From assembly GCA_947458875.1 (NCBI GenBank), contig CANGZD010000006.1, positions 1 to 63,976 of the forward strand: a stretch of DNA of 63,976 bases. Direction: 5' to 3'. Source of the DNA: Sphingobacteriaceae bacterium. Its GTDB lineage: Bacteria > Bacteroidota > Bacteroidia > Sphingobacteriales > Sphingobacteriaceae. The position numbers were made by a program, and so were the translations under genes. Positions 35,458 through 43,892 of the stretch are shown here, in pieces (within the stretch, counting starts at the first letter, position 1; every line of letters begins with the position of its first letter). The notes beneath the pieces were generated by a model. It saw nothing but the letters and a program-made list of their open reading frames with translations, was not told the origin of the DNA and made no database searches.

Positions 35458-37101
35458 TTAATATTTCAAAGTAAACTTCTTATTGATCTTGAAACCCTTA
35501 CCGGTATTCTCCCACCAAAAATAACCACCTCTGGGAGCGTTTAATTGACTTTTTCGGTAAGTGGGATAAAACAGGTCGGTGTCACCGTCATTATCAATGT
35601 CTCTGGTCCAAACTTGGAATTCACCAACCAAAGTTTCATCTACTTCAATGTAGTCTTTACGGTATTCAAATTGGGTGCCTTTGTTTTCAAAATAATCCTG
35701 GGTATAGGTCCAGATATTGCTATTGCTGACTTTCAAACTACCTACTACCAAGTCTAAATCCCCATCGCTATCTCCGTCAACGAGGGCTATTCGCTCTGCG
35801 GCTTCAATTCCATTTTTGATGTATATGTATTTTGTTAGTGTTTTACCCACCACCGGGAAATGTTTTACACCATTTTTGCCGAGCACAGAAAGCGTTTGAG
35901 AGTTATCGTTGGAGGTATAATTCCCATTTTCATCAATCTGATTTAAATAAAAGTTGATATAGTCAACCGTTCCGTCTTTGTCGAAGTCTACTTTATTAGA
36001 AATAGATTGTTTGAAAGGTGCAGTCAGTGTTCTTCGTTCAAACTTATTGGCACCTAAGTTTTTCAAATATATTCCTTTGAATAAGTCGCTATAAAGGATA
36101 TCTACCAAGCCATCAGCATCCCAATCAAATAAGTTAATATTGAATGATACCGGTTTATTTGGCTCATCCAGCACTTCTACTACATCAAACTGAAAATTTC
36201 CTTTTGATAATAACAGATACACATTATTCCCGATATAATCTGCCGAACTTCCTGGTGCCCCTGGAGTGCCTTTCCACCATTCAGACATGTATGATAATCC
36301 TAAATCGAGGTAGCCATCGCCATTCAACTCAGCATAGTCGATTAATAGATTGCTTAATGAGTCGCGAACATTGGGTTTGTACTTTTTGAGGTCGAAGGTA
36401 TAAATGGTTTTTCCAGAATAGTCTAAAATTTTAAGTATTGCAGGTAAAGTATTTGTATAAATGGTAGACTCATATGATACGATATCTGGTATACCGTCTT
36501 TATTAAAATCGTAAGGGGTATTTTTTCCGGCTACATGATCATTCCAATTGATATTGGGGAATAATTCCTGATTAACTGCGGGTACGGTAGGCCACTCTGC
36601 AAATTCAGCAGTAATGTTCTTAGGGATTTCTATTTTCAATGTAAGGGTGGTATCCGTACTAGTTTGATCTCCTTTCCACTTTGCAAATTGCCATCCTTTT
36701 GCTGGTGAAGCGGTTAGTTTTACCGTACTTCCGCTTTGGTAGAGTGCATTGGTTGACAGAGAAACGAGCTCTTCTTTAACGGTACCTTGTCCCTCAATAG
36801 TTAGATTTAAAGGATATTGACGCTTTTCGAAATAGGCCGTAACTGTTTTATTGGAGTTTATGATCAGGTTTGCTGGGTTTGCAACACCTGTTAGATCTCC
36901 CTTCCACTCTTTAAATAAGTATTCACTGGTGGGCACCGCCAATATTTGTAATGCTTTTCCCTTATCATAAATGCCAGGTGCGGGCGTAACTGTACCCCCA
37001 TTAGTTGGATTAAATTCGACTTGGAGTTGATATTGAACTAGCTCTTTGGAGCAAGAGTTAAAGAATAATACAATGAATATTGAAAGAAGCTTGATTTTCA
37101 T
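35458..37101 (-). CDS. lipoprotein with bacterial repeat domains and FG-GAP propeller
   Basis: 547 aa. A lipoprotein signal ends F-F-N-S-C-S-K-E. Two InlB-B/Listeria-Bacteroides-like repeats of about 75 residues follow (residues 25-175; G-G-T-V-T-P...Y-L-F-K-E-W-K-G-D and G-Q-G-T-V...W-Q-F-A-K-W-K-G-D). An FG-GAP/VCBS-like propeller then fills about 200-540 (D-F-N-K-D-G-I-P-D, D-W-D-A-D-G-L-V-D, D-G-D-S-D-G-D-L-D, D-I-D-N-D-G-D-T-D). It is probably a surface adhesin-like binding protein. It lies between the regulator pseudogene and CorA. Confidence 0.88.
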   Translation of the reverse strand: MKIKLLSIFIVLFFNSCSKELVQYQLQVEFNPTNGGTVTPAPGIYDKGKALQILAVPTSEYLFKEWKGDLTGVANPANLIINSNKTVTAYFEKRQYPLNLTIEGQGTVKEELVSLSTNALYQSGSTVKLTASPAKGWQFAKWKGDQTSTDTTLTLKIEIPKNITAEFAEWPTVPAVNQELFPNINWNDHVAGKNTPYDFNKDGIPDIVSYESTIYTNTLPAILKILDYSGKTIYTFDLKKYKPNVRDSLSNLLIDYAELNGDGYLDLGLSYMSEWWKGTPGAPGSSADYIGNNVYLLLSKGNFQFDVVEVLDEPNKPVSFNINLFDWDADGLVDILYSDLFKGIYLKNLGANKFERRTLTAPFKQSISNKVDFDKDGTVDYINFYLNQIDENGNYTSNDNSQTLSVLGKNGVKHFPVVGKTLTKYIYIKNGIEAAERIALVDGDSDGDLDLVVGSLKVSNSNIWTYTQDYFENKGTQFEYRKDYIEVDETLVGEFQVWTRDIDNDGDTDLFYPTYRKSQLNAPRGGYFWWENTGKGFKINKKFTLKY

Positions 37102-37206
37102 TTCTATGATTATCGAATGATGAGAAATGTGCTACTATTCTCCTATACTTATCGGGTTTTCAAATTCGCCAATTTCTACAATGCTAAGAGGCTATTTAAA
37201 CTTTAA

Positions 37207-38109
37207 TTATAACCATTTTTTCCGTTTTACCCACCAGAAAATGAGTAAAGTAACCAGCACCATCAGAATCAAGATAGCAGGATAAGCCCATTGCTGTTTT
37301 AGTTCAGGCATATATTCGAAATTCATACCATAGATGCCTACAATAAAGGTTAAGGGCATAAAAAACATAGAGAAAATGGTGAGCGTTTTCATCACCTCAT
37401 TTGTTTTTTGTGCGGAGAGCGATAGGTAAGTATTCAAAAGGTTAGAAAGGCTCTCGGTTAATTGGTTATAAAGGGTGATGAGTTTGTGGTGTAAATCTTT
37501 CACATCTTGATAAGCCACCTGGTCGCTTCGATCAATTTTAATGCCTTTAATTACTTCGTCGGAGAGTAACAAGAGTTTGTAGAAAATCTCTGCTTGACGT
37601 TTCAGGAAATACAGATCCTTTAGTTGTGGCTGCGTCAAGCTTTTTAAAAATAAACGAGCTTCGTGTAATTCCAATTCATCAGTTAAACGTATAAGTGGCG
37701 CTTCATAGGAGTTCAATACTTGCCAAATGATTTTAGTAACCAGCTCCCTCGTATTTTGGGTGCGTCCACTGTCTACATATTTAGCTTTGGTTTCTTCCAA
37801 AAATGCTTGTGGTAAGCGGTGAACCGTGATCAGAAAATCATCATTGTAAAAAATAGCCAGTTTGCTACTCATTCCCCGGATACTGAAATGTTGAGTTGAT
37901 TCGACACTGACCGGTATTCGGGTAATGATGAAACGGCAATTGTCTAATTCTTCTACTTTGGGAAGATGATCTGGTTCCAGACAATCTTTTAAGGTATATC
38001 CATGTAATTGAAAATCTTTACTTACCTGCTCCAATTCTGCTTTGGTAGGTTCGGTGATGTCGAGCCATTTAAATTTGGCTGCTGCTGAGTCTAGTAACTT
38101 TATCGGCAT
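37207..38109 (-). CDS. corA: CorA-family magnesium/metal channel
   Basis: 300 aa from the ATG at 38109 (M-P-I-K-L-L-D-S); an upstream in-frame start would add 30 residues of unrelated sequence. Two C-terminal membrane helices enclose the diagnostic Y-G-M-N loop (F-I-V-G-I-Y-G-M-N-F). The long N-terminal part forms the cytoplasmic funnel. CorA proteins let Mg2+ and sometimes Co2+ or Ni2+ enter passively. It stands alone, divergent from membrane regulator 2 with about 195 bases between. Confidence 0.92.
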   Translation of the reverse strand: MPIKLLDSAAAKFKWLDITEPTKAELEQVSKDFQLHGYTLKDCLEPDHLPKVEELDNCRFIITRIPVSVESTQHFSIRGMSSKLAIFYNDDFLITVHRLPQAFLEETKAKYVDSGRTQNTRELVTKIIWQVLNSYEAPLIRLTDELELHEARLFLKSLTQPQLKDLYFLKRQAEIFYKLLLLSDEVIKGIKIDRSDQVAYQDVKDLHHKLITLYNQLTESLSNLLNTYLSLSAQKTNEVMKTLTIFSMFFMPLTFIVGIYGMNFEYMPELKQQWAYPAILILMVLVTLLIFWWVKRKKWL

Positions 38110-38212
38110 GTATAAATATAATGCTTCTATATAAAATATTATTTTTATTAGCCTGAAAGTAGCGACGCTGAATGGCCATTCGGATTTAGCTACCGCCAAT
38201 AAAAATCATCTA

Positions 38213-38246
38213 AATTACGTGAATTACGTTTTGTCACACATTGAAT
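38213..38246 (+). promoter_or_regulatory. shared motif upstream of regulator 2
   Basis: Contains GTGAATTACGTTTTGTCAC then ACATTGAATC, ending 58 bases before the start. A Bacteroidota -7-like box TATATTTG (38280-38287) follows, so the motif sits where an activator would bind. Confidence 0.55.
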
Positions 38247-38303
38247 CTTAATGCCACACTCAATTAAATAATCAAAAGTTATATTTGAGTAAATGCCACG
38301 AAA

Positions 38304-39653
38304 ATGAGAGCAGTCGCACTTGTACTTTTATTATTTTTTAATGCTATTATTTCTTTTGGGCAGGTGCACAAAGGCTTTAGATGGATAGGTCCCAATCATT
38401 CATTGTTCACGCTCAATGTTAAAACAGGAATCCTAAGTGAAGAAAATCTGAAACAAGAGCAGCGTGATTTGGGTAAACTTCAAGGTTCGGAACTTTTACA
38501 ATCAGAATTACCTGGCGATTTCGACATTCATACTTTTTACAAAGCTGATTCGCTACTAATTACCGTTCCGGGTACCGGATTGCTCTATAGCTTAAATACC
38601 GCTAAATTGAAGTTGACCCGTTTAGATCAAACTTTTTTTAGAGGTTATAATTTTAATGCCAGTCAGTTTATAAGAAAAGATACCTTGTTTTCTGTAGGTG
38701 GAGATGGGTTTTGGCAGCGCCATAGCACCTTCACTTTTTATAACCCCAAAACATTGGAATGGGATATTTATGAATCAAAGAATGCAAATCACCGCCCCTC
38801 TGATGATCTGTTTAGCGCTTATTCAAATGAAGATGACGCATTTTTCTCCAGCTATTTGTCGGTCGATTCAGCAATAAATGACAAAAAGATCCCTTTCCTA
38901 GTGTTCTCTTTTAAACAAAAAGAATGGAAACATATGGGAAACTTGAGCAAGGAACTTGTTGAGTTTGCTAAAAGAAAATACAGAAGTGTTTGGACGGGTA
39001 AGTACATGATTTTATTTAGCGACTTACCGGCTTCAGCAATATATTTGGTCGATCCCTTCAAAAATGAGCTTTATCAATATGATTCTAACAAGGATCATTT
39101 TTTCATGTTAAATGCCGAACAATATTCCCGCAATGGATATTTATATTCAAGAGGGCTTGTGAGTGCCGGGAAAAGAGATAAAATACATTTCGACAGTCTT
39201 TTAGTTGACGATATACTGAAAGAAGCTCAACTGATTGGTAAGGTTTATGAGTCTGAGGTTGATCTCCGTTTTTACGGATTTGCTATCCTCTTTTCAATAC
39301 TGATCGTATTGACATTTTTGATCTATCGCAAGCGACAGGATAAGCGAAATCAGCTAAAACTAAGCGAGCAGGAGCTTTTGGTAATTAACCAACTCTTAAT
39401 AAATCACCCCAATACTAAAGTTTCCAGTTCAGATTTAAATCACTTGCTTCAGCTTGACAATAAATCTTACGACAACCAAAGGCAGATTCGCAATCGGATT
39501 ATTATAACTATTAATCAAAAGTTATATACTTATTTTGACTCTAGGGATTTAATATTGCGCTCTTCAAATAATGAAGATAAACGTATGATGGATTATTATA
39601 TCAATCCCGAAATTAAGCCAAAAGACCTCGAGAAATTGAAGGATTTTACTTAA
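38304..39653 (+). CDS. membrane-tethered propeller sensor/regulator, copy 2
   Basis: 449 aa. The signal sequence M-R-A-V-A-L-V-L-L-L-F-F ends near S-F-G-Q. The extracytoplasmic part (25-325) shares L-T-R-L-D-Q-T-F-F-R-G-Y-N-F and S-V-G-G-D-G-F-W with copies 1 and 3. A single membrane helix (about 335-355, F-Y-G-F-A-I-L-F-S-I-L-I-V-L) is followed by a basic stop-transfer and the C-terminal winged-helix-like domain (S-S-D-L-N-H-L-L-Q-L, Y-D-N-Q-R-Q-I-R-N-R). It was the source of the truncated duplicate at 35018-35275. I infer a one-component membrane regulator, targets unknown. Confidence 0.75.
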   Translation: MRAVALVLLLFFNAIISFGQVHKGFRWIGPNHSLFTLNVKTGILSEENLKQEQRDLGKLQGSELLQSELPGDFDIHTFYKADSLLITVPGTGLLYSLNTAKLKLTRLDQTFFRGYNFNASQFIRKDTLFSVGGDGFWQRHSTFTFYNPKTLEWDIYESKNANHRPSDDLFSAYSNEDDAFFSSYLSVDSAINDKKIPFLVFSFKQKEWKHMGNLSKELVEFAKRKYRSVWTGKYMILFSDLPASAIYLVDPFKNELYQYDSNKDHFFMLNAEQYSRNGYLYSRGLVSAGKRDKIHFDSLLVDDILKEAQLIGKVYESEVDLRFYGFAILFSILIVLTFLIYRKRQDKRNQLKLSEQELLVINQLLINHPNTKVSSSDLNHLLQLDNKSYDNQRQIRNRIIITINQKLYTYFDSRDLILRSSNNEDKRMMDYYINPEIKPKDLEKLKDFT

Positions 39654-39733
39654 GCGGTATTCTTTGTTTTTTAATTAGTAAACGCTTGCTAATTGAGTCT
39701 GCAAATTCTCTTTTTCAATTGAATTTTATATAT

Positions 39734-39748
39734 TGCAACTTTGTTGCA
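39734..39748. promoter_or_regulatory. Fur/Zur-type palindrome at start of regulator gene
   Basis: TGCAAC-TTT-GTTGCA is a perfect inverted repeat with a 3-base centre. It overlaps the first possible start codons of the Fur-family gene and fits autoregulation; a GTG start at 39753 would place it just upstream. Confidence 0.6.
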
Positions 39749-39752
39749 TTCA

Positions 39753-40130
39753 GTGAAAAATTACAGAGATACTAAAGCCTTATCCGAAATTAGAAAGCTT
39801 ATTCAGGATTCATCAATTGCACTTTCTCATGCAGAAATCTTAAGTATGCTTAATGGATTATGCGATCGGGTAACGGTGTACCGGATTTTGGAACGTCTGG
39901 TTAAAGAGAATATCATTCATAAAATAATCAACGTGGATGGGGTGCTAAAATTTGCATCTTGTAATCAATGTAAACAAGAACACGAGCATAACCACATACA
40001 TTTCAGCTGCGAAAAATGCAAAATGGTGGTATGTTTGAATGATATTTCTCCGGTTTTTCAAATGCCGACTTCTTACGTCATTAAACAAATGAACTTTACG
40101 GTAGCAGGACTTTGTCCGGCTTGTGCATAA
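39753..40130 (+). CDS. Fur-family transcriptional regulator, Zur-like
   Basis: About 125 aa from GTG 39753 (TTG starts at 39741/39744 are possible but fall inside the palindrome). The N-terminal winged helix has A-E-I-L-S-M-L and D-R-V-T-V-Y-R-I-L-E-R-L. The metal region is E-H-E-H-N-H-I-H-F and two Cys pairs, C-E-K-C and C-P-A-C, which hold structural zinc. Such proteins repress uptake genes when iron or zinc is plentiful. It is 15 bases before the TonB receptor gene, so it probably leads that operon and senses zinc; the metal is inference. Confidence 0.88.
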   Translation: MKNYRDTKALSEIRKLIQDSSIALSHAEILSMLNGLCDRVTVYRILERLVKENIIHKIINVDGVLKFASCNQCKQEHEHNHIHFSCEKCKMVVCLNDISPVFQMPTSYVIKQMNFTVAGLCPACA

Positions 40131-40145
40131 AACGGCCAATTATAT

Positions 40146-42476
40146 ATGATTAAGAAGCCTTGCATAAAAAATCGTTTCTATACTTTTAAAGTGTGGGTAC
40201 TATGCTTGCTTGCTTTTTCTATCATTGCTAAAAAAGCTGCTGCTCAAGAATGTGATTTGCGATTAAGTGGTGTGGTTTACGATGGCGCTACCCAACAGCC
40301 ATTAGCTGGTGCAACAGTTCGCTTAGAATCGAGCAATAAAATAGCGATTACTAATAAATCTGGAGTTTATCGTTTCAATAAACTCTGTTCAGGAACTTAT
40401 CGGATTAAAATAACCCATGTGGGTTGTTTACCTCTGGAAACCACCGTTTCATTGAATTCAGACCTGCTGAACTATCATTTCAATCTTTTACACTCTTCGG
40501 AGCAGCTGAGCGAAGTGGTGGTAAGTTCTAAACTTGAAAGAGATATTAATTCCATTAAATCAAGCTTAGATTCGCTTGATATGCAGAAAGCAAAGGGTGG
40601 AACTTTGGGCGAAATGCTGAGGCAGTTGAGCGGCGTATCTGTTTTGCAAACCGGCAGCACTGTTTTTAAACCTGTAATCCATGGTTTACACAGCCAAAGG
40701 GTATTAATTTTAAATAATGGTGTAAGGCAAGAAGGGCAGCAGTGGGGAGCAGAACATGCCCCCGAGATAGATCCCTTGGTAGCTTCTGAATTAACGGTAA
40801 TTAAAGGTGCTGGTGCACTTAAGTACGGTGCCGATGCCATTGGAGGTGCAGTTTTAGTGGAGCCACGTAGTTTAGCCATAGATGCAGGTCTGCGTGCCGA
40901 GTTCAATTCTATTTATTTTTCAAATAATAGAATGGGCCTCCTCAACGCCATTGTCGAGCATGGTGCAGCTAAAAAAAGTGCATGGTCATGGCGAACGCAC
41001 CTTACCTACAAGCGGGGGGGTAATGCCCGTACCCCCGATTATTGGTTGCATAATACCGGTGTAGAAGAGTTCAATTATTCATTGCATGCGGGTTATCAAA
41101 CCGAAAAAACAAAAGCCGAATTCTTTTTCAGTGCGTTTAATTCTACAATCGGGATATTCTGGGGTGCCCACATTGGTAATTTAACAGATTTAGAGAATGC
41201 GATTAAGAGTGAAAAGCCCTTGTTCAACGTGGATCAATTCAATTACCAAATAGGCAGACCAAGACAAGAAGTTTCTCATTATTTAATCAAGGCAAAACTT
41301 ACCCGCGAATTAGCTCAAAATCGAAGAATCAATTTTTGGCTATCCCATCAGGAAAATTTCAGGCAAGAGTACGACCGGGCGCTCATTGAAAATACGCCAG
41401 AGTTAGATCTTAATTTGGGTACCACTACCGCCGATATCAATTACGAATCTAACAGGTTCGCCAGCGCTCAGAGCCTGGTTGGATTTAGTGTACAACAACA
41501 AGCAAACGTTTGGAACGGAAGCAGGTTCTTTATTCCGAATTACACCAACCTGCTGCTGGGTGTATATGCCATCGAAAAATGGGCAAAAAACGATTTGCAA
41601 TTGGAAGCAGGTTTGAGATATGATTACCGTAGTTTAGAGGTGTTTAGAAACCAAAATGGACAAAACTTCCAAATAGATCGTTCATTTAACAACCTTTCCG
41701 GCTCTTTTGCGTTTAATTACGTTCCGAATAATCGCTTGAGCTGGTTAAACAATATCTCCTTATCATGGAGGCCGCCAAATGTGAATGAATTATACGTGAA
41801 CGGCCTGCATCATGGAACGGCAAATTTTGAAATAGGCGATCCTGATTTAATTAGTGAAACTGGTTGGAAATATACCACGCAATTGAATTATCAATGGAAC
41901 ACAAATACAGGGCTCGACTTAACGCTGTATACCAACTATATTCAAAATTTTATCAATCTGGTACCTGTTTTGCCACCCACCCTTACTTTGCGTGGCGCCT
42001 TCCCAACTTTTAAGTTCCAACAAACAGATGCCTTACTAAGTGGAGCAGATCTAACTTTTAATACCACGTGGAATCCATCTTGGGCCTATCGCCTGAAAGC
42101 CAGTTTACTATTACCCCGTAATTTGGATGCCCGCACGTGGTTGCAGCAAATGCCTGCACCACAACTTGATCAGGAAATTACCTGGTATTTCTTGCCCGGT
42201 AATAAGAACAGTTTTTTGTCAACAAATGTTTTGTGGGTGGCTCGGCAGCACTTCATCCCCAATAACTTTATAGACTATTTGCCACCACCTGACCAATATT
42301 TACTTACCAATCTTAATTTTGCAACAGAGTTGCATTTTATGAAAAAACCGATTAGCTTTGGTGCCAGTATCTATAACCTGTTTAATGTTCGCTATCGCGA
42401 TTATATGAACCGGTTTAGGTATTTTGCTGATGAGGTAGGAACCAATGTGGTACTTAGACTTAAAATGAATTTATAG
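40146..42476 (+). CDS. TonB-dependent receptor, probable zinc or iron uptake
   Basis: 776 aa. Signal peptide (ending K-A-A-A-Q), carboxypeptidase-regulatory-like domain (about 38-115), plug (about 125-245) with H-G-L-H-S-Q-R-V-L-I-L-N and an H-A-P-E-I-D-P segment that recalls zinc receptors of the ZnuD kind, then the barrel. It ends V-V-L-R-L-K-M-N-L. Placement right after a Zur-like gene, and before a lipoprotein 2 bases downstream, suggests uptake of zinc or a zinc complex. Ligand choice is inferred from context. Confidence 0.9.
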   Translation: MIKKPCIKNRFYTFKVWVLCLLAFSIIAKKAAAQECDLRLSGVVYDGATQQPLAGATVRLESSNKIAITNKSGVYRFNKLCSGTYRIKITHVGCLPLETTVSLNSDLLNYHFNLLHSSEQLSEVVVSSKLERDINSIKSSLDSLDMQKAKGGTLGEMLRQLSGVSVLQTGSTVFKPVIHGLHSQRVLILNNGVRQEGQQWGAEHAPEIDPLVASELTVIKGAGALKYGADAIGGAVLVEPRSLAIDAGLRAEFNSIYFSNNRMGLLNAIVEHGAAKKSAWSWRTHLTYKRGGNARTPDYWLHNTGVEEFNYSLHAGYQTEKTKAEFFFSAFNSTIGIFWGAHIGNLTDLENAIKSEKPLFNVDQFNYQIGRPRQEVSHYLIKAKLTRELAQNRRINFWLSHQENFRQEYDRALIENTPELDLNLGTTTADINYESNRFASAQSLVGFSVQQQANVWNGSRFFIPNYTNLLLGVYAIEKWAKNDLQLEAGLRYDYRSLEVFRNQNGQNFQIDRSFNNLSGSFAFNYVPNNRLSWLNNISLSWRPPNVNELYVNGLHHGTANFEIGDPDLISETGWKYTTQLNYQWNTNTGLDLTLYTNYIQNFINLVPVLPPTLTLRGAFPTFKFQQTDALLSGADLTFNTTWNPSWAYRLKASLLLPRNLDARTWLQQMPAPQLDQEITWYFLPGNKNSFLSTNVLWVARQHFIPNNFIDYLPPPDQYLLTNLNFATELHFMKKPISFGASIYNLFNVRYRDYMNRFRYFADEVGTNVVLRLKMNL

Positions 42477-42478
42477 TT

Positions 42479-43030
42479 ATGCTTAGAAAATATTTTGTAT
42501 TAATATGCTTTGTTGCGCTTTTATTGAGTTTATGGTCTTGTAAAAAAGCCAGTATGGCCAAGAATGAAACAGAGCACGAGGCCATCAACAGAGTGGAGAT
42601 GCTTTTTAAGCAAGGCGGCAATGTTGTTGCTACCATTGTGGCAGAAGATCCTGATGGCGACGGTGGAAATCCGCCTTCTAAAATTGATCCTATTAATTTA
42701 CAGGTTAACAAAACTTATGATGTGGAAGTGAAATTCTTCAATATCGTTAATGGAAATACTAAAGATGTAACCTCCACTGTGCAGCAGCAGGCCAAGGAGC
42801 ATGAAGTCTATTACCTCTTGTCAGGTTTGAATTTTCCGATTGAAAAGAAAGATACCGATGCAAATGGCTTCCCTTTGGGGCTAATTTCACAATGGAAAAC
42901 CGGTAGTGTGAGTGCTCAGGGTACAGTATTGTTAAAACTGATGCACAAGCCTGTTATCAAAGGGCCTAATGATGATCCTGCTAAAGGCCATACAGATATT
43001 GCCATAAGTTTTCCTATAACTGTTAATTAA
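42479..43030 (+). CDS. lipoprotein partner of TonB receptor
   Basis: 183 aa with a lipoprotein signal (L-L-S-L-W-S-C-K-K-A). The mature protein is beta-rich with E-D-P-D-G-D-G-G-N-P near 60 and His residues near both ends (T-E-H-E-A, K-E-H-E-V, K-G-H-T-D). No family is named with confidence. The gene starts 2 bases after the receptor stop and is surely co-transcribed. It may be the surface or periplasmic ligand-binding partner. Confidence 0.75.
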   Translation: MLRKYFVLICFVALLLSLWSCKKASMAKNETEHEAINRVEMLFKQGGNVVATIVAEDPDGDGGNPPSKIDPINLQVNKTYDVEVKFFNIVNGNTKDVTSTVQQQAKEHEVYYLLSGLNFPIEKKDTDANGFPLGLISQWKTGSVSAQGTVLLKLMHKPVIKGPNDDPAKGHTDIAISFPITVN

Positions 43031-43078
43031 CCAATCAAATAATAAATTAAACGCTTACACAACCAATCGAAATCAATT

Positions 43079-43681
43079 ATGAAAAAGTTAGTTTTTATTG
43101 CCCTGTTAACTGTAACAGCTACCATCGTTCGTGCTCAGGCACCTAAATTCGGGTTTAAAACAGGTTTGAATCTAAACCATGTAACTACAAATGACGAAGA
43201 GTTAGCACATGATTTAGCCGGCCGAACCAGCATGCATGTCGGTCTTGTTGCTGATTTTGAACTCAGCAAAACCTGGTCATTTCAACCGCAAGTATTATTT
43301 AGCGGCCGTGGTGCTAAATTGGCTCATGGCGATCACTCAGATGTTTTCGCATTCAACTCTTTAGAATTACCCTTAAATTTTGTTTACAAGAAAGATGCTG
43401 CTAAAGGATTTTTCTTAGGAATGGGGCCTTCATTTGGCTATAACCTCAATGGAAAAATCAAAGAAGATCATGAGTCGGAAGATATTGAATTTGGCTCAGA
43501 AGAAGGTCAGATCAAACGTTTCGATGTAGGATTAAATGCCTTAGTAGGCTATCAATTTTCGAATCGATTCTTTGTTTCTAGCAACTATTCTTTAGGCTTA
43601 AGTAATTGGAACAACACCAGTGCATCTACCTGGAGAAATAATATATTAGGTGTTTCAATTGGGTATTTTTTGAAGAAATAA
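43079..43681 (+). CDS. outer-membrane beta-barrel protein (OMP_b-brl type)
   Basis: 200 aa with signal peptide (ending I-V-R-A-Q). Barrel strands alternate as in PF13568-like proteins (F-G-F-K-T-G-L-N-L-N-H, F-Q-P-Q-V-L-F-S-G-R-G, ending G-V-S-I-G-Y-F-L). A loop is rich in His and acidic residues (H-G-D-H-S-D, E-D-H-E-S-E-D), which could bind metal and fits the zinc/iron context. It is last in the operon started by the Fur-family gene; a terminator follows. Confidence 0.85.
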   Translation: MKKLVFIALLTVTATIVRAQAPKFGFKTGLNLNHVTTNDEELAHDLAGRTSMHVGLVADFELSKTWSFQPQVLFSGRGAKLAHGDHSDVFAFNSLELPLNFVYKKDAAKGFFLGMGPSFGYNLNGKIKEDHESEDIEFGSEEGQIKRFDVGLNALVGYQFSNRFFVSSNYSLGLSNWNNTSASTWRNNILGVSIGYFLKK

Positions 43682-43699
43682 TTTCTAAATCTTCCTATC

Positions 43700-43732
43700 A
43701 AAAGCCCCGCCCTTAAATGGCGGGGCTTTTTG
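43700..43732 (+). terminator. strong Rho-independent terminator
   Basis: AAAGCCCCGCC-CTTAAAT-GGCGGGGCTTT followed by T residues, 19 bases after the barrel gene stop. Confidence 0.92.
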
Positions 43733-43892
43733 TTTTAAATAAGGCCCAATCGGCATCTGTTTATATGCTAAACGTTACAAGCGTACTCGTAATGTTAACT
43801 TGAAATTTTTATGACATTCTTATTTGGATTTATTCTAAACAAGCTATATGTTTGTTTCATTATTTATAATTATTCTAAATAAAAATAAAATC

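Noticed and set aside
35304-35474. 56-codon frame after the regulator pseudogene
   Set aside because: Runs into the convergent gene and lies at a duplication junction; more likely a fragment.
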